In this document: in pieces, positions 46,798-57,087 of the stretch
How positions within the stretch are numbered: the first letter of the stretch is position 1
Layout: every line of letters begins with the position of its first letter
DNA from: an uncultured Bacteroidia bacterium
GTDB taxonomy: Bacteria > Bacteroidota > Bacteroidia > NS11-12g > UBA955
Assembly (NCBI GenBank): GCA_943789135.1
Contig: CALSSY010000016.1
Coordinates: forward strand, 1-64,000
Length of the DNA stretch: 64,000 nucleotides
Reading direction: 5' to 3'
Made by a program: the position numbers and the translations under genes
The notes under the pieces: generated by a model
The model's input: only the letters and a program-made list of their open reading frames with translations
Databases searched by the model: none
What the model was told of the DNA's origin: nothing

Positions 46798-47941
46798 AGG
46801 GAATAATAATATTGATGAAATTTTCAAACAAAGTTTTGAAAATGCCCGCATGAAAGCGCCAAGCTCGGCCTTTAATGCGGTACAATCAAAATTAGGTTCT
46901 CAAGTGGCTCATACATCCATAGTCTCGAGCGCATTTTCTACAATTAAAATTGCAGCAATCGCAATAGGAGTTGTGGGTGCAGCCGCGGGTGTATATTTTG
47001 GGTTTGGGGATGAAAACAAAACAGATAATGAAGCGAAGGAGATATCTTTCGATTCAAAAACAGATAATACTCGATTAGACAGCACTTCCAAGGTTGAATT
47101 TGTGCAATCTGGAGAAATGAATTCCCAACGCAACGCTAAGGTTGAATCCGTTGCGACAAGAAGCGGTTCAGAATTTCAGCTCTCTAATAAACTTCAAGAT
47201 TTTAATGATTTTAAATTGATTGAAGGTAATGTTATTGGACCCCCTCCCAAAGAAAATGAGACCTTAGATAGACCTGTTATTGGCCTTGGAAATCAGAATC
47301 TACAAACGGAGGAATTTACAAACGAAAATAACAAATTAAACAATTTGCCCTCGATTGAAGCGCTTTCGGGGAATCAAGTGAATTCCATCCAAAACCTAAA
47401 ATGTAAAGGATTGTTTGACGTTGATTTAGATCATCCGATTGAAGGTCCACAGGAATTGGCAATTGGAATTAAAGGTGAATTGGCCCTTTATGAATGGGGA
47501 ACCGGTGACATGTGCATTTCAAGGATGAAGGGTAAGGATTTCACTTGGAATGGTCCGATTTATGTCAAAAAATCACAAGAAATGCGTTTTTGGGTACGAG
47601 CTTTATTCATGGATGGGTGTCGCGATACCATTGAATTTGTGCGTTGGGTAGTGCCTACGAATTATTCGGGTAACGAAGTTTTCCCCAATGTATTTACTCC
47701 AAATGGAGATGGGTTTAATGACTCATTTTACGTGGATATTCCAAGACCGGAATGGTTCGAAATAAGAGTGATAGATGCAAGAGGGAATGAGGTGTTTAGC
47801 TCCAAAGACAACAATGTGAAATGGTCGGGATATACCGGGCAAGTAAAATGCCCAAAGGGAATTTACCAGGTTCAAATGCGACGAAAATACATGGATGATT
47901 TGCAAATTGAAACTAAGAATTTCTCCATAGAATTAAGATAG
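46790..47941 (+). CDS. Putative anti-sigma factor with gliding-motility (CHU_C) C-terminal domain
   Basis: This 383-residue protein has a cytoplasmic N-terminus of about 45 residues (NNIDEIFKQSFENARMKAPSSAFNAVQSKL) like the short anti-sigma regions of Bacteroidota, then one transmembrane segment (about residues 49-68, IKIAAIAIGVVGAAAGVYFGF). After a Ser/Asn-rich linker, a domain from about 300 to the end reads VFPNVFTPNGDGFNDSFYV, WFEIRVIDARGNEVFSS and GIYQVQMRRKY, the signature of the gliding-motility-associated C-terminal (type B sorting) domain. It has no cleavable signal peptide. Translationally coupled to the sigma factor. The combination suggests a sensor that shares a fold with T9SS cargo. 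Confidence 0.65.
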   Translation: MNKGNNNIDEIFKQSFENARMKAPSSAFNAVQSKLGSQVAHTSIVSSAFSTIKIAAIAIGVVGAAAGVYFGFGDENKTDNEAKEISFDSKTDNTRLDSTSKVEFVQSGEMNSQRNAKVESVATRSGSEFQLSNKLQDFNDFKLIEGNVIGPPPKENETLDRPVIGLGNQNLQTEEFTNENNKLNNLPSIEALSGNQVNSIQNLKCKGLFDVDLDHPIEGPQELAIGIKGELALYEWGTGDMCISRMKGKDFTWNGPIYVKKSQEMRFWVRALFMDGCRDTIEFVRWVVPTNYSGNEVFPNVFTPNGDGFNDSFYVDIPRPEWFEIRVIDARGNEVFSSKDNNVKWSGYTGQVKCPKGIYQVQMRRKYMDDLQIETKNFSIELR

Positions 47942-48010
47942 AATAAAAATACGATGAACATAAATAATCAAAAGCGATCGGTGCACAAGTTCTCAGAGGG
48001 TTCAAACTCC

Positions 48011-48041
48011 TTTGCTAAGTGCGACAAATCCCTTATTTTTG
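48011..48041 (+). promoter_or_regulatory. Exact consensus promoter of the giant PKD protein
   Basis: TTTG (48011-48014), 19 bases, TATTTTTG (48034-48041): a perfect match to both elements and the spacing of the Bacteroidota consensus. The ATG at 48062 follows after 20 bases. The promoter lies inside the longer in-frame reading from 47954, so it selects the later start and separates this gene from the sigma operon. Confidence 0.78.
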
Positions 48042-48061
48042 AACGATTTCAATTGAAAAAC

Positions 48062-51000
48062 ATGAAACTTATGAAAGGATTTTCCTTATTTATTAAAAGT
48101 TGGACTTTGCTAGTTTTGACTTTTGTGCTTGGCAATGCTGCCAATGCACAAAGTTGTGCTATTACCTACAGCGGTAGTCCTTGTGTGGGAGCTCCAATTA
48201 CCTTTACGGGTACTTCGGCTGGCTCGAATCACGAATGGACGTTCACTGATGGTGGAACGGACTACAAAAACAACGGTTCGCTTAATGTGAACTATGCTTT
48301 CAAAACACCTGGTAAAAACAAGGTGACGTACAAGACGACTATCAACGGTCAGCAGTGTGAGACATCTATCGAAATAGATATCTTCGACAAGCCGGATATT
48401 GATTTGTCTATTGTAACCTTAGACTCCCAGTGTTTTGAAAACAACTTGTTTTGTTTTACCGACAATACCAAGAATCCAAACGGTAAAAAGATTACCAATG
48501 CAAAGTATGTAGTTGGTGACGGTCAGTTTTTCGAATACGATTTTCCACCTTCTTCAATGCCAAACCAGTTGTGTTTTTCAATCAAAGACGTTCGTGGGGG
48601 TTCTTTCAGTTTGTATATAGAGTCAACTGACGAGAATGGATGTACCGATACCCAGAACATTGCAGATGCTGTTTTTGTTCGTGAAAAGATTGGTGCAGCA
48701 TTTTCAAGTAACAAACCGGTAAAATGTGATTCGGTAGAAGCAAAAATTAAGAATATAAGTCGTATCGGTAAAGACCAAGTTGATAGTATTTGGTGGTACT
48801 GGGGTGATGGTTCTGTTGATATTGGAACCGATCCAGTTGCAGATAAATACTGGGGACCAGATATCAGCAAGTGGTTCTATGGTCAAGGCGTTTACGATTC
48901 TAAGTTAATAATTCGGACAAAAGACGGATGTAAAGATAGTTTCTTTAACAGAGCAACCGCTACTGTTTTTGCTAGTAATGTTAAGATTTTAGCCGATAAA
49001 GATTCGACCTGTATTTCTTCTCCTGAAATTAAATTCTCGGTTGATCAAATACCTCAGGGTGTCAATGGTTTCTTGTGGACATTCGGTGACCCGAACTCGG
49101 GTCCAGAGAATATAAACTTCAGAACATGGACTCCTCCTCATAGTTTTACAGGTTTAGGACCTTTCTTGATCACGTTGGCCTATAACCACCCCATTTGTGG
49201 ACCTGCCTTGATAATGGATACCATTATTATTTTAGGCCCTCAATCAGTTGTGGATGTTACAGGTGATAGAATTGCAGATTGGCAGATTTTCCAGTGCCCG
49301 AAAGATGTAATGGATACCGTATTTTTCCGTAACTATTCAACTTTCTATCACAACGATTACGATTATACAGATGACGATAGTACCTTTTATAAAGATGGTA
49401 CTTCGGCACTAGGTCACAATTTCCAGAATAACGGTGGATGGGTTTGGATCCCACCAAAACGCCGTGAAAGAAATGAAAATGGCGATACCACCGTTTATAC
49501 AGGCAGTGGACCATTGTTGCCAGGGGCACACAACGACCCGTTCAAACGCGAACGTGTTTGTGCTACGCGTCTCTGGGATTTTGGAGATAACTTTGGTTCT
49601 AAGTGTACCACAGATATCCTAAACAATAAGAACGTTAATGTAAATTGTAATTTCTCTAGAGATTCTATTCCTTACCACTATTATCCTTCTTGGGATATGG
49701 TAATGCTTTCTGATTTCAAGATGGCGCCAATGGAAGATGCTCGATTCATTGATAGTAATGGAATTTGTATTCGTGTGCCGGTATTCCCAGATAGTATGTT
49801 CTATATTATCTACGATACGTTGGTCTATATTCCTGCTGATGCAACCGATAGTGCCACTTATCAGTCAAGTGGAATCAAAGGAACACAGCTTTGGGGACTC
49901 GAGAAGAAAGTTGTTGGTAAGGCAGAACGATTTATGGAGTTCCATGCTGCCATCAAATTGGGAACTAACGATTCAGCCATATTTATTAAGGACGGCGTTA
50001 GAACTTTAGTTGTTGGACCTTTAATTGATACGTTGAAGCCTGAGGATATTGTGATTTTGAACAGTGAAACAGACAGTTTTGTTTATAATTACACGGTATA
50101 TCTGAAACGAGATACCCTTCCTTACAACCTCTATAACATCAGAGCGGCAAAAGGTGAAAACCTTGCTCGTATTGATTCTTTCAAACGCATTCCCCAAGGA
50201 ATAGAAGGTTATAATTATATCATCAATTACGAGCGTTTCCGTTCTTTATATTATGCGCGCATTCCTTCTTGTAATAATGCACGTTTGAAACATAAAGATA
50301 CCTGTCATCCTTTGGCTTGTGAGAGCGAAGCAATCAGACAAGTGGTATTGATGCATGCGAATGCCGGTGGTGTTGGTAGTGGTCTAATCAAGGATGCAAT
50401 TGAGTGTTTGGGTTCTCGTAATCCAACATATGGTGTTACTTTCATATTGAGCGATTTGAAGCCAGGCTGTTCGTTTACTGAACTTCAAATTAATTACGAT
50501 ACTTTCTGCGGAAATAACTGGGTTTCAATGAGTAGTTTGAATCCAGGAGGTCGTCCGGTTGTGCCTCCGTCTCCACCACCATATTGGGATGGGACCAATG
50601 CAGGTAACCCAAACCCTGGTTATAATGCCAAAGGAAATCCAGGAAGTCGTTATTCTACGTATTACATGGGTAAGCCATGTAACGATTCAACAGGTTGTGT
50701 AACCGTTGGTGTAATTGTAGGTAATGGTGTTGCGCGTCCAGGTGGAAGTGCTGCAAATCGCCCACTTTGTGCGGATACACATTATTACGATAGGTTTGCT
50801 TGTTTCCCATTCATAGATCCTTCTTTTGAGATTATGAATTTGGTTAAAAATGAAAATGGCGATTATAAGATTTGTAAATGGGATCCGATTATCGCTCGTT
50901 TCACAGAAAACAACTTTACCAAAGTAGATGACTTGATGACCTTGCGTTGGATTTTACAAACCAGCAATGCGGGTCCATATTATGTGAACTTCAGTTCAAG

Positions 51001-53599
51001 CTTTATTCAGGAAGACGTTTATCGTTACCAAAAATTGAAGAAGCCAGTAATGTTGCCGAACGGTAAAATGAGTAATCCAAATTACCTGTATAATTTTATC
51101 GTACAAACTAGAGGTTACGAAGATCCGGTTCAGACTCCTTGTGAAAACGAATGGAACGACGGTAATGCCATTATTACAAGTGGCCCTGATACAATTTGGA
51201 CTGCTGAAGTTAGAGATTTCGTTGTAGCGGCTGATGTTAGCAAAGTATGGGATCGTATCAGAGAGCGTTTAGATGCAGCAGGTTTTGATCCATTTGCTTT
51301 AGGAGATACAACCATTGCTAAAATGATTTGGAATGACACGGGTCAAATCGGTCAACCTAGTACAGGTGCCTACGGATGTTTAGATACTGCTGGTTATGGT
51401 AAGGATATTCGTTACTATTACATTCCTAATAAAGATTCCATGACGGTATTCCATTACCGTGATTCTACCATCACACCATTGGATACTAACGTGGTATATG
51501 GGAAAGAGGTTAACTCTTATACCTTTATTCCAAGACATGCAGGTCGTTACATCTTAGGTGTATCCATGCGTTCAGATAATGGAGAATGTGATGATATTGC
51601 AGCTGTTCCTTTGATCGTTGGTTTTGCCATGTTTGGTGATCTATTTACAGATTCAATTGTATGTCAAGATCAAGGTGAATCTTTGGTAATGGCTCCAGAT
51701 TATCGTTACTTCTCAACCGATCCTGATAACTTCGGAACTTGGGATCCAAACTATTGGAACAACCAAGGACCATTGGCTACTGGTTACGACTATTGGAAAG
51801 ATCCTGCTCGTTTAGCCCGATTGGTTCAAGGTGATACGAATGTAGAGCGTGCAACAGTTTGGGATTGGAGTAAAGAGGACGACGATCCAGCGAATCCTGA
51901 TACCTACGAGTTTAGAGGAGATTACGGTTCAACTGGTGGTGTAGGAACAATGACCAATCCGTTTATTCAATTAGGTGGTGGAAGTGGTTTGTATTACAAA
52001 AACGATTCTGGTGTGTTTACATTCATGAATATCACGGGTGACTCAACAGGTTGTATAGATACCATCACAAAACGTGTTTATATTTCTCGTTTGGATGTGG
52101 CATTTAACTTAGGACTTGAAGTGCCAAGTTGTAATTCAATCATTGAATTCTTCGATAGTTCTGTATTGCACGATCCATGTAATTGGGCGATGAAAAATTG
52201 TTACGGTCCAACACCAATGGTTTGTGATTTCGTTAATAAATGGTTCATAGATTGGGGTGATGGTTCTGATAACTATTTTGAAAGAGCTAAAAACACCGAA
52301 CAAGGATTACCACCAAGAATTGCGCATAAATATACCCGTAACGGTTGGTTTAAGATCCGCTATAGTTTGAATACAGACCAAGGTTGTGGCGATACATTTG
52401 AGCGTTGGGTGAAAATTCCAGGACCGCGCCCTGCATTTGAATTTGCAGATAAGGCGGGTCGCGAAGTAACCATCTGTGTTGGTGATAGCATTAAGTTTAA
52501 GAACACCACGGATAGTGCGGGTATTCAATCTGACTGGACATGGTTCTTCGGAGATGGCGATATTTTGAACGTTCCAGATACATTTGTTACCCACCAGTAC
52601 AATGTTGCAGGTCGTTATGAAGTATACCTAGAGCAGTTCGATAGTTTGATTGTACCACCTAATATTCGCAAATTCTGTCCTGCAGTATTTCCTGATACAT
52701 TATCAAAACAAGAGAAGTTCATTATCACTGTATTGCCAAGAGATTCGGTGAGAGGTTACATTGAGAAAATGGCAATATGTCCAGGTGATAGCAACGTGTT
52801 TATCGATCAATCAGATACAATTTTGAAATCGTACAAGTGGAAATTCGAACATTACAGCACGGCAGCAGGTCAGTGGGTAACCGATACGGTTACAACTGGA
52901 AGCCAACGTTATGCTAGGGTGTTCAAAGATCCAGGAGTTTATCGTGTAACACACTATGCGGATTACGATCAAAATCATCCAAGACCATGGTGTCCAACGT
53001 TGATGGAACCTTTAACGTTCACAGTAGATTCTGTAGTGGCCAATTTTGATATTGACAGTACAAACAAACCTGACTACACATTCACGCGTACTGATATCAA
53101 TGGTACAGAATGGCGTTGGGGTTTTGTACACTTCAACGGAGATATGGATCTTCAGAGTGAATTGCCTCGTGAATTCAAGCAGAATTCAAATTCAAACAAC
53201 CAAAAAGTTGAGTGGTCTTATGACAGCAGCGGAACCTATTGGGTTTGTTTGATAGCGAAGAATGCAACCGGATGTGAGGATACTTTGTGTAAGCCAGTGA
53301 ATATCGATTTATTCATTAATTTGGCCAACGTATTTACACCGGGCGGTGATGGTTATAACGATCAATTCAGAGTGCCATTACAAGGTCAGGATGTTTATGA
53401 AATTCGTATCTTCAATCGCTGGGGTGAGCGTGTGTTCTTCTCAGAAGATCCGAAGGTGAGCTGGAACGGTAAAATCAATAACGATGGTCCCGATGCGCCT
53501 TCTGGAACGTATTTCTATCAAATGCAATATCGTTTCAAAGGAAAAGAAAAGATCAATCGTGTTAACGGTACCGTGAATCTTATTCGTCCTGCGAAATAA
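48062..53599 (+). CDS. Giant PKD-repeat surface protein with T9SS type B sorting domain
   Basis: The protein has 1,845 residues from the chosen ATG; an in-frame ATG at 47954 would add 36 residues before the signal peptide but lies upstream of the perfect promoter. The signal peptide ends ANAQ. PKD-like beta-sandwiches recur (WYWGDGS, WTFGDPN, WDFGDNF, FIDWGDGSDN, WFFGDGD, each followed by an H/F-x-Y-x-x-x-G strand). Cysteine pairs are common. The end reads NLANVFTPGGDGYNDQFRV, IRIFNRWGERVFFSED and APSGTYFYQMQYRFKG, the CHU_C/type B T9SS sorting domain. It is therefore exported across the outer membrane and displayed or released. A role in adhesion or gliding is inferred from the family. Confidence 0.85.
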   Translation: MKLMKGFSLFIKSWTLLVLTFVLGNAANAQSCAITYSGSPCVGAPITFTGTSAGSNHEWTFTDGGTDYKNNGSLNVNYAFKTPGKNKVTYKTTINGQQCETSIEIDIFDKPDIDLSIVTLDSQCFENNLFCFTDNTKNPNGKKITNAKYVVGDGQFFEYDFPPSSMPNQLCFSIKDVRGGSFSLYIESTDENGCTDTQNIADAVFVREKIGAAFSSNKPVKCDSVEAKIKNISRIGKDQVDSIWWYWGDGSVDIGTDPVADKYWGPDISKWFYGQGVYDSKLIIRTKDGCKDSFFNRATATVFASNVKILADKDSTCISSPEIKFSVDQIPQGVNGFLWTFGDPNSGPENINFRTWTPPHSFTGLGPFLITLAYNHPICGPALIMDTIIILGPQSVVDVTGDRIADWQIFQCPKDVMDTVFFRNYSTFYHNDYDYTDDDSTFYKDGTSALGHNFQNNGGWVWIPPKRRERNENGDTTVYTGSGPLLPGAHNDPFKRERVCATRLWDFGDNFGSKCTTDILNNKNVNVNCNFSRDSIPYHYYPSWDMVMLSDFKMAPMEDARFIDSNGICIRVPVFPDSMFYIIYDTLVYIPADATDSATYQSSGIKGTQLWGLEKKVVGKAERFMEFHAAIKLGTNDSAIFIKDGVRTLVVGPLIDTLKPEDIVILNSETDSFVYNYTVYLKRDTLPYNLYNIRAAKGENLARIDSFKRIPQGIEGYNYIINYERFRSLYYARIPSCNNARLKHKDTCHPLACESEAIRQVVLMHANAGGVGSGLIKDAIECLGSRNPTYGVTFILSDLKPGCSFTELQINYDTFCGNNWVSMSSLNPGGRPVVPPSPPPYWDGTNAGNPNPGYNAKGNPGSRYSTYYMGKPCNDSTGCVTVGVIVGNGVARPGGSAANRPLCADTHYYDRFACFPFIDPSFEIMNLVKNENGDYKICKWDPIIARFTENNFTKVDDLMTLRWILQTSNAGPYYVNFSSSFIQEDVYRYQKLKKPVMLPNGKMSNPNYLYNFIVQTRGYEDPVQTPCENEWNDGNAIITSGPDTIWTAEVRDFVVAADVSKVWDRIRERLDAAGFDPFALGDTTIAKMIWNDTGQIGQPSTGAYGCLDTAGYGKDIRYYYIPNKDSMTVFHYRDSTITPLDTNVVYGKEVNSYTFIPRHAGRYILGVSMRSDNGECDDIAAVPLIVGFAMFGDLFTDSIVCQDQGESLVMAPDYRYFSTDPDNFGTWDPNYWNNQGPLATGYDYWKDPARLARLVQGDTNVERATVWDWSKEDDDPANPDTYEFRGDYGSTGGVGTMTNPFIQLGGGSGLYYKNDSGVFTFMNITGDSTGCIDTITKRVYISRLDVAFNLGLEVPSCNSIIEFFDSSVLHDPCNWAMKNCYGPTPMVCDFVNKWFIDWGDGSDNYFERAKNTEQGLPPRIAHKYTRNGWFKIRYSLNTDQGCGDTFERWVKIPGPRPAFEFADKAGREVTICVGDSIKFKNTTDSAGIQSDWTWFFGDGDILNVPDTFVTHQYNVAGRYEVYLEQFDSLIVPPNIRKFCPAVFPDTLSKQEKFIITVLPRDSVRGYIEKMAICPGDSNVFIDQSDTILKSYKWKFEHYSTAAGQWVTDTVTTGSQRYARVFKDPGVYRVTHYADYDQNHPRPWCPTLMEPLTFTVDSVVANFDIDSTNKPDYTFTRTDINGTEWRWGFVHFNGDMDLQSELPREFKQNSNSNNQKVEWSYDSSGTYWVCLIAKNATGCEDTLCKPVNIDLFINLANVFTPGGDGYNDQFRVPLQGQDVYEIRIFNRWGERVFFSEDPKVSWNGKINNDGPDAPSGTYFYQMQYRFKGKEKINRVNGTVNLIRPAK

Positions 53600-53617
53600 G
53601 TAAAATTTAAATTCAAA

Positions 53618-53656
53618 CAAAGAGGGCCGATTCTTTAGAATCGGCCCTCTTTGTTG
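53618..53656 (+). terminator. Terminator of the giant PKD protein gene
   Basis: A perfect 17-base stem (53618-53634 with 53637-53653) with a two-base nominal loop lies 19 bases after the stop. The stem starts CAAAGAGGGCCGATTCT; a short T-rich tail follows. Confidence 0.9.
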
Positions 53657-53824
53657 AATAGGTATTGGAATGTAGTTATTGTTTAATTAATGGTTTTTAT
53701 GGAAGGACATTGGACGTTTTATTAACGTGATGTTCTAATTGAGATTATACAATTACGTTACTATCAAAGTCGAATTAATTTGAATGGACTTAGTGGTGTT
53801 CAAAGAGGCATCCTTTTAAAATAT
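53657..53824. other. Intergenic space between two terminators
   Basis: This is the main part of the longest gene-free interval in the window (53600-53895). It is AT-rich, with no open frame with a start signal, no tRNA-like fold and no repeat that I could see. Confidence 0.5.
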
Positions 53825-53856
53825 AAAACCCGCAACATTCAGTTGCGGGTTTTTAA
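53825..53856 (-). terminator. Terminator downstream of fhs (bidirectional)
   Basis: A 12-base stem AAAACCCGCAAC/GTTGCGGGTTTT (53825-53836 with 53842-53853) with loop ATTCA. T residues follow on both strands, so it can end the fhs transcript (minus) and back up the plus-strand terminator. Confidence 0.85.
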
Positions 53857-53895
53857 ATTAATTTAGATTGGTATTTATCCGAATAAATTCAATTA

Positions 53896-55561
53896 TTAAG
53901 ATAGTCCAATGATTTTACCATCTATAATATCCATTCCCATTGCCGCCGGTTCTTTAGGAAGACCTGGCATACGCATGATTGATCCCGCAACAGCCACTAT
54001 GAATTTAGCGCCGGCATTGATGATTAATTGATCTATGTGAATATCAAACCCTGTTGCAACTCCAACTTTTTTGGCGTTGTCTGTAAAGGAGAATTGGGTT
54101 TTAGCTACGCAAACGGGCCATTGTGTAGCCCCGATTTTTTCAATCTGTTTTAATGCTTTTTTAGCATTTTCTCCCAAAACTACGCGATTGCCTCCGTAAA
54201 CTTTTTGAATGATTTGGTTCAGTTTTTCTTCAAGGCTATCTTTCAGATCATAGGTGTGCGTTATTTCTTTCGATGGATTGGTTTCGATAATTTCAATTAC
54301 CTTTTTTGCCAATTCAACAGCCCCATCTCCACCATCAGCAAAGCCCGTATTTCGTGCAAATGCGGCACCAATTTGTGTACAATAATCTTCAACAGCTTTC
54401 AATTCTTCGGCAGTGTCAAAATGGAATTGATTTAGACCGACTACTACCGTTTGTCCCAGCTTTTGAAGATTCTCAACGTGTCTTTTTAAGTTTTCAAGAC
54501 CTTTGCTTAATCCCTCCAAATTGGGGAGTTTAATATCGGTTTCGGGAACATTACCGTGTAATTTTAAACTTTGGGTCGTGGTTACCAACACCGTTGCCGC
54601 TGGTTTGATTCCTGCAGCTCTGCACTTGATATTTAAGAATTTTTCGGCACCCAAATCAGATCCAAATCCGGCTTCCGTAATGGCATACTCTCCGTATTGC
54701 AGTGCGGCATAAGTGGCCATGATTGAATTACAACCATGAGCGATATTAGCAAAGGGACCACCATGAATAAAAGCAGGTCCACCTTCTAGTGTTTGGACCA
54801 AATTGGGTTGAAAGGCATCCTTCAACAACATGGCTATAGCACCAACTGCACCTAAATCTTTTAAGTCTAAAGTCAACGCCTTCATAGGTATATCCAAGTA
54901 GTATAGATCCAAGTCGTTCTTTCAAGTCTTCAAAAGAATTAGCCAAACATAGAATGGCCATGATTTCACTTGCAGGGGTGATGTCAAATCCGGTTTCTTG
55001 CGGAATTCCATTCGAAACCCCACCCAAACCTGTTGTGATCGATCGCAATGATCTGTCGTTAACGTCTAAAACCCTTCGCCATAGAACAGAGCGCAACTGA
55101 GTTGGTTTTCCTCTATGATTGTATTGGTAATTATCAACTAGGGCAGCAATCGTATTATTAGCGGAAGTAATGGCATGAAAATCCCCGGTAAAATGCAGAT
55201 TGATATCTTCCATGGGTAATACCTGTGAGTATCCACCGCCGGCTGCACCACCTTTCATCCCGAAACATGGTCCAAGTGAGGGTTCCCTAAGAGCAACTAC
55301 GGCTTTCTTTCCGAGTTTTTGCAATCCTTGTGTAAGTGCAACCGAGGTGGTTGTTTTTCCTGAACCACTTTTGTTAGGTGTAGTTGCTGTTACCAGGATA
55401 AGTTTACTTTTTGCTATTTTCTCTTTGTCGACTTTGAAATCAATTTTGGCTTTGTATTTGCCATAGGGCTCGACTTGATCTTCTGTTAATCCTAAATCAG
55501 TTGCAATTTGTTGAATGTGTCTGAGTTTGGCTTGTTGGGCAATTTCGATATCACTTAGCAT
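53896..55561 (-). pseudogene. fhs: Formate-tetrahydrofolate ligase, interrupted by a one-base insertion
   Basis: The enzyme couples formate to tetrahydrofolate with ATP. From 55561 the frame encodes the N-terminal half with the P-loop KSGSGKTTT (about residues 64-72), the [20 protein letters not shown] motif and the [12 protein letters not shown] motif, then ends after YTYEG with unrelated residues. The frame resumes with [21 protein letters not shown] and [21 protein letters not shown] and runs to 53896. The whole region is 1,666 bases, one more than a multiple of three, and dropping one base near 54876-54886 gives about 554 residues, the normal family size, with family-like spacing through the join. 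It may be a real mutation or a sequencing error. Confidence 0.85.
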
Positions 55562-55672
55562 GTAGTAAAAATACCAAAAAATCGGATATTTTAAGAATTA
55601 TCGGGATATAGTTATTGTATTTTAACAATTCCTAAAATTCGTTCGGTTTTCTATAGATGCATCATCCCTTTA

Positions 55673-55703
55673 TTTGAAGCAATGGGCACATAACGTACCT
55701 TTG
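55673..55703 (+). promoter_or_regulatory. Exact consensus promoter of mnmE with almost no leader
   Basis: TTTG (55673-55676), 19 bases, TACCTTTG (55696-55703). The mnmE ATG is 4 bases further on. The annotated MnmE start is correct by family, so the mRNA should begin at or within a base of the start codon. Confidence 0.75.
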
Positions 55704-55707
55704 TAAT

Positions 55708-57087
55708 ATGTATAACGATGATACCATAGTTGCATTGGCAACAGGGGGTGGGGTTGGTGCTATATCCGTGGTGCGTATTTCTGGTTCCCAGTCATTGCAC
55801 TATACCGATGCATTATTGAAAAAAACCATTTCTGGTTATGCATCACATAGTTTGGTATTGAGGAAATTATACGATAAAGAAGGATTAATTGACGAGGCGG
55901 TAATTTCTATATTCTTAGATAACAAAAGCTATACGGGTGAAACGGTAATCGAAGTGTCCTTGCATGGTAGTGCCTACATTGCACAAAGATTATTACGCGC
56001 TTATTTGGATTTAGGAGCTCGAATGGCCGAACCTGGGGAATTCACAAGACGTGCTTTTCTCAATGGCAAAATGGATTTGGCCCAGGCAGAAGCGGTTGCT
56101 GATTTAATAGCTGCTGAACACAAGTTTGCCCATGACCAAGCCTTGCACCAACTTCGCGGTGGATTTTCGGAGGATATCAAATTTTTAAGAAGCAGATTGC
56201 TGCATTTTACCAGTCTTATTGAGCTTGAATTGGATTTTGGAGAAGAAGATGTGGAGTTTGCCTCACGGTCAGATTTGATGGATTTGGTCGTGCAGATAAA
56301 GTCGCAAGTGGATGAGCTGAAGGATTCTTTCGAGTTGGGAAATGCATTGAAACAGGGTTTTGCTTTGGTATTGGCGGGAAGGCCGAATGCCGGGAAGAGT
56401 ACCTTGTTTAATGCTCTATTGAACGAAGACAAGGCCATTGTTAGTGATATTGAAGGTACCACGCGCGATTCCTTAGAAGATAAATTAAGAATAGGAGATA
56501 TCTCAGTACGTTTGATCGATACGGCAGGTATTCGAGAAGCCAGTGATGCCATTGAAAGGGAAGGTATCAATCGCACATTCAAACATATTGAATCGGCCGG
56601 TGCTACATTGTATTTATTTGATCCGTCAGGCATCGATTTAGAAAATCTCAAGACCGATTTAGACTTATTGAAATCCAAAGGGAAACGTATTTGGGTTTGT
56701 GCAAATAAATTAGATGTGTTTACAGGCGATTTGAATACTTACCGCCAGCTTATATCGGCGGAGTTAAATGAAGATCTATGGGAACTCAGTGCGCACGATA
56801 AAAGCTCCGTAAACCTACTCAGAAAGGAAATAGCTTCTCGATTTAAAATTGATATTGCGCAATTAGAGCAACAAACTGTGGTTACCAATGCGCGACATTC
56901 CTCGGCATTGAATGCATGTTCAATTGAATTGCAGATGATTAAAGAGGGTATTGATTCAGGTTTGAGTGGCGATTTGATGTCGTTTCACTTACGCTCGGGA
57001 ATACGTGCCTTAGCTGAAATCACAGGTGAAATTGATAACGAAGAAGTATTAGGCGAGATTTTTAGCAGTTTCTGTATCGGAAAGTGA
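55708..57087 (+). CDS. mnmE: tRNA modification GTPase MnmE (TrmE)
   Basis: MnmE with MnmG installs the carboxymethylaminomethyl group on U34 of certain tRNAs. The 459-residue protein begins DDTIVALATGGGVGAISVVRISG (the folate-binding domain), contains the GEFTRRAFLNGKMDLAQAEAVADLI helix, the G1 box GRPNAGKS near residue 224, the DTAGIRE segment and NKLD, and ends with the CIGK motif that is essential in the family. It is intact and is the last chromosomal gene before the mobile element, whose integrase lies 158 bases downstream. The 3' end of mnmE is a known integration site in other bacteria. Confidence 0.97.
   Translation: MYNDDTIVALATGGGVGAISVVRISGSQSLHYTDALLKKTISGYASHSLVLRKLYDKEGLIDEAVISIFLDNKSYTGETVIEVSLHGSAYIAQRLLRAYLDLGARMAEPGEFTRRAFLNGKMDLAQAEAVADLIAAEHKFAHDQALHQLRGGFSEDIKFLRSRLLHFTSLIELELDFGEEDVEFASRSDLMDLVVQIKSQVDELKDSFELGNALKQGFALVLAGRPNAGKSTLFNALLNEDKAIVSDIEGTTRDSLEDKLRIGDISVRLIDTAGIREASDAIEREGINRTFKHIESAGATLYLFDPSGIDLENLKTDLDLLKSKGKRIWVCANKLDVFTGDLNTYRQLISAELNEDLWELSAHDKSSVNLLRKEIASRFKIDIAQLEQQTVVTNARHSSALNACSIELQMIKEGIDSGLSGDLMSFHLRSGIRALAEITGEIDNEEVLGEIFSSFCIGK

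Noticed and set aside
47954-48061. N-terminal extension of the giant PKD protein
   Set aside because: A perfect TTTG-N19-TAnnTTTG promoter lies within it and the signal peptide starts after 48062. I could not exclude that a read-through transcript from the sigma operon uses the longer start.
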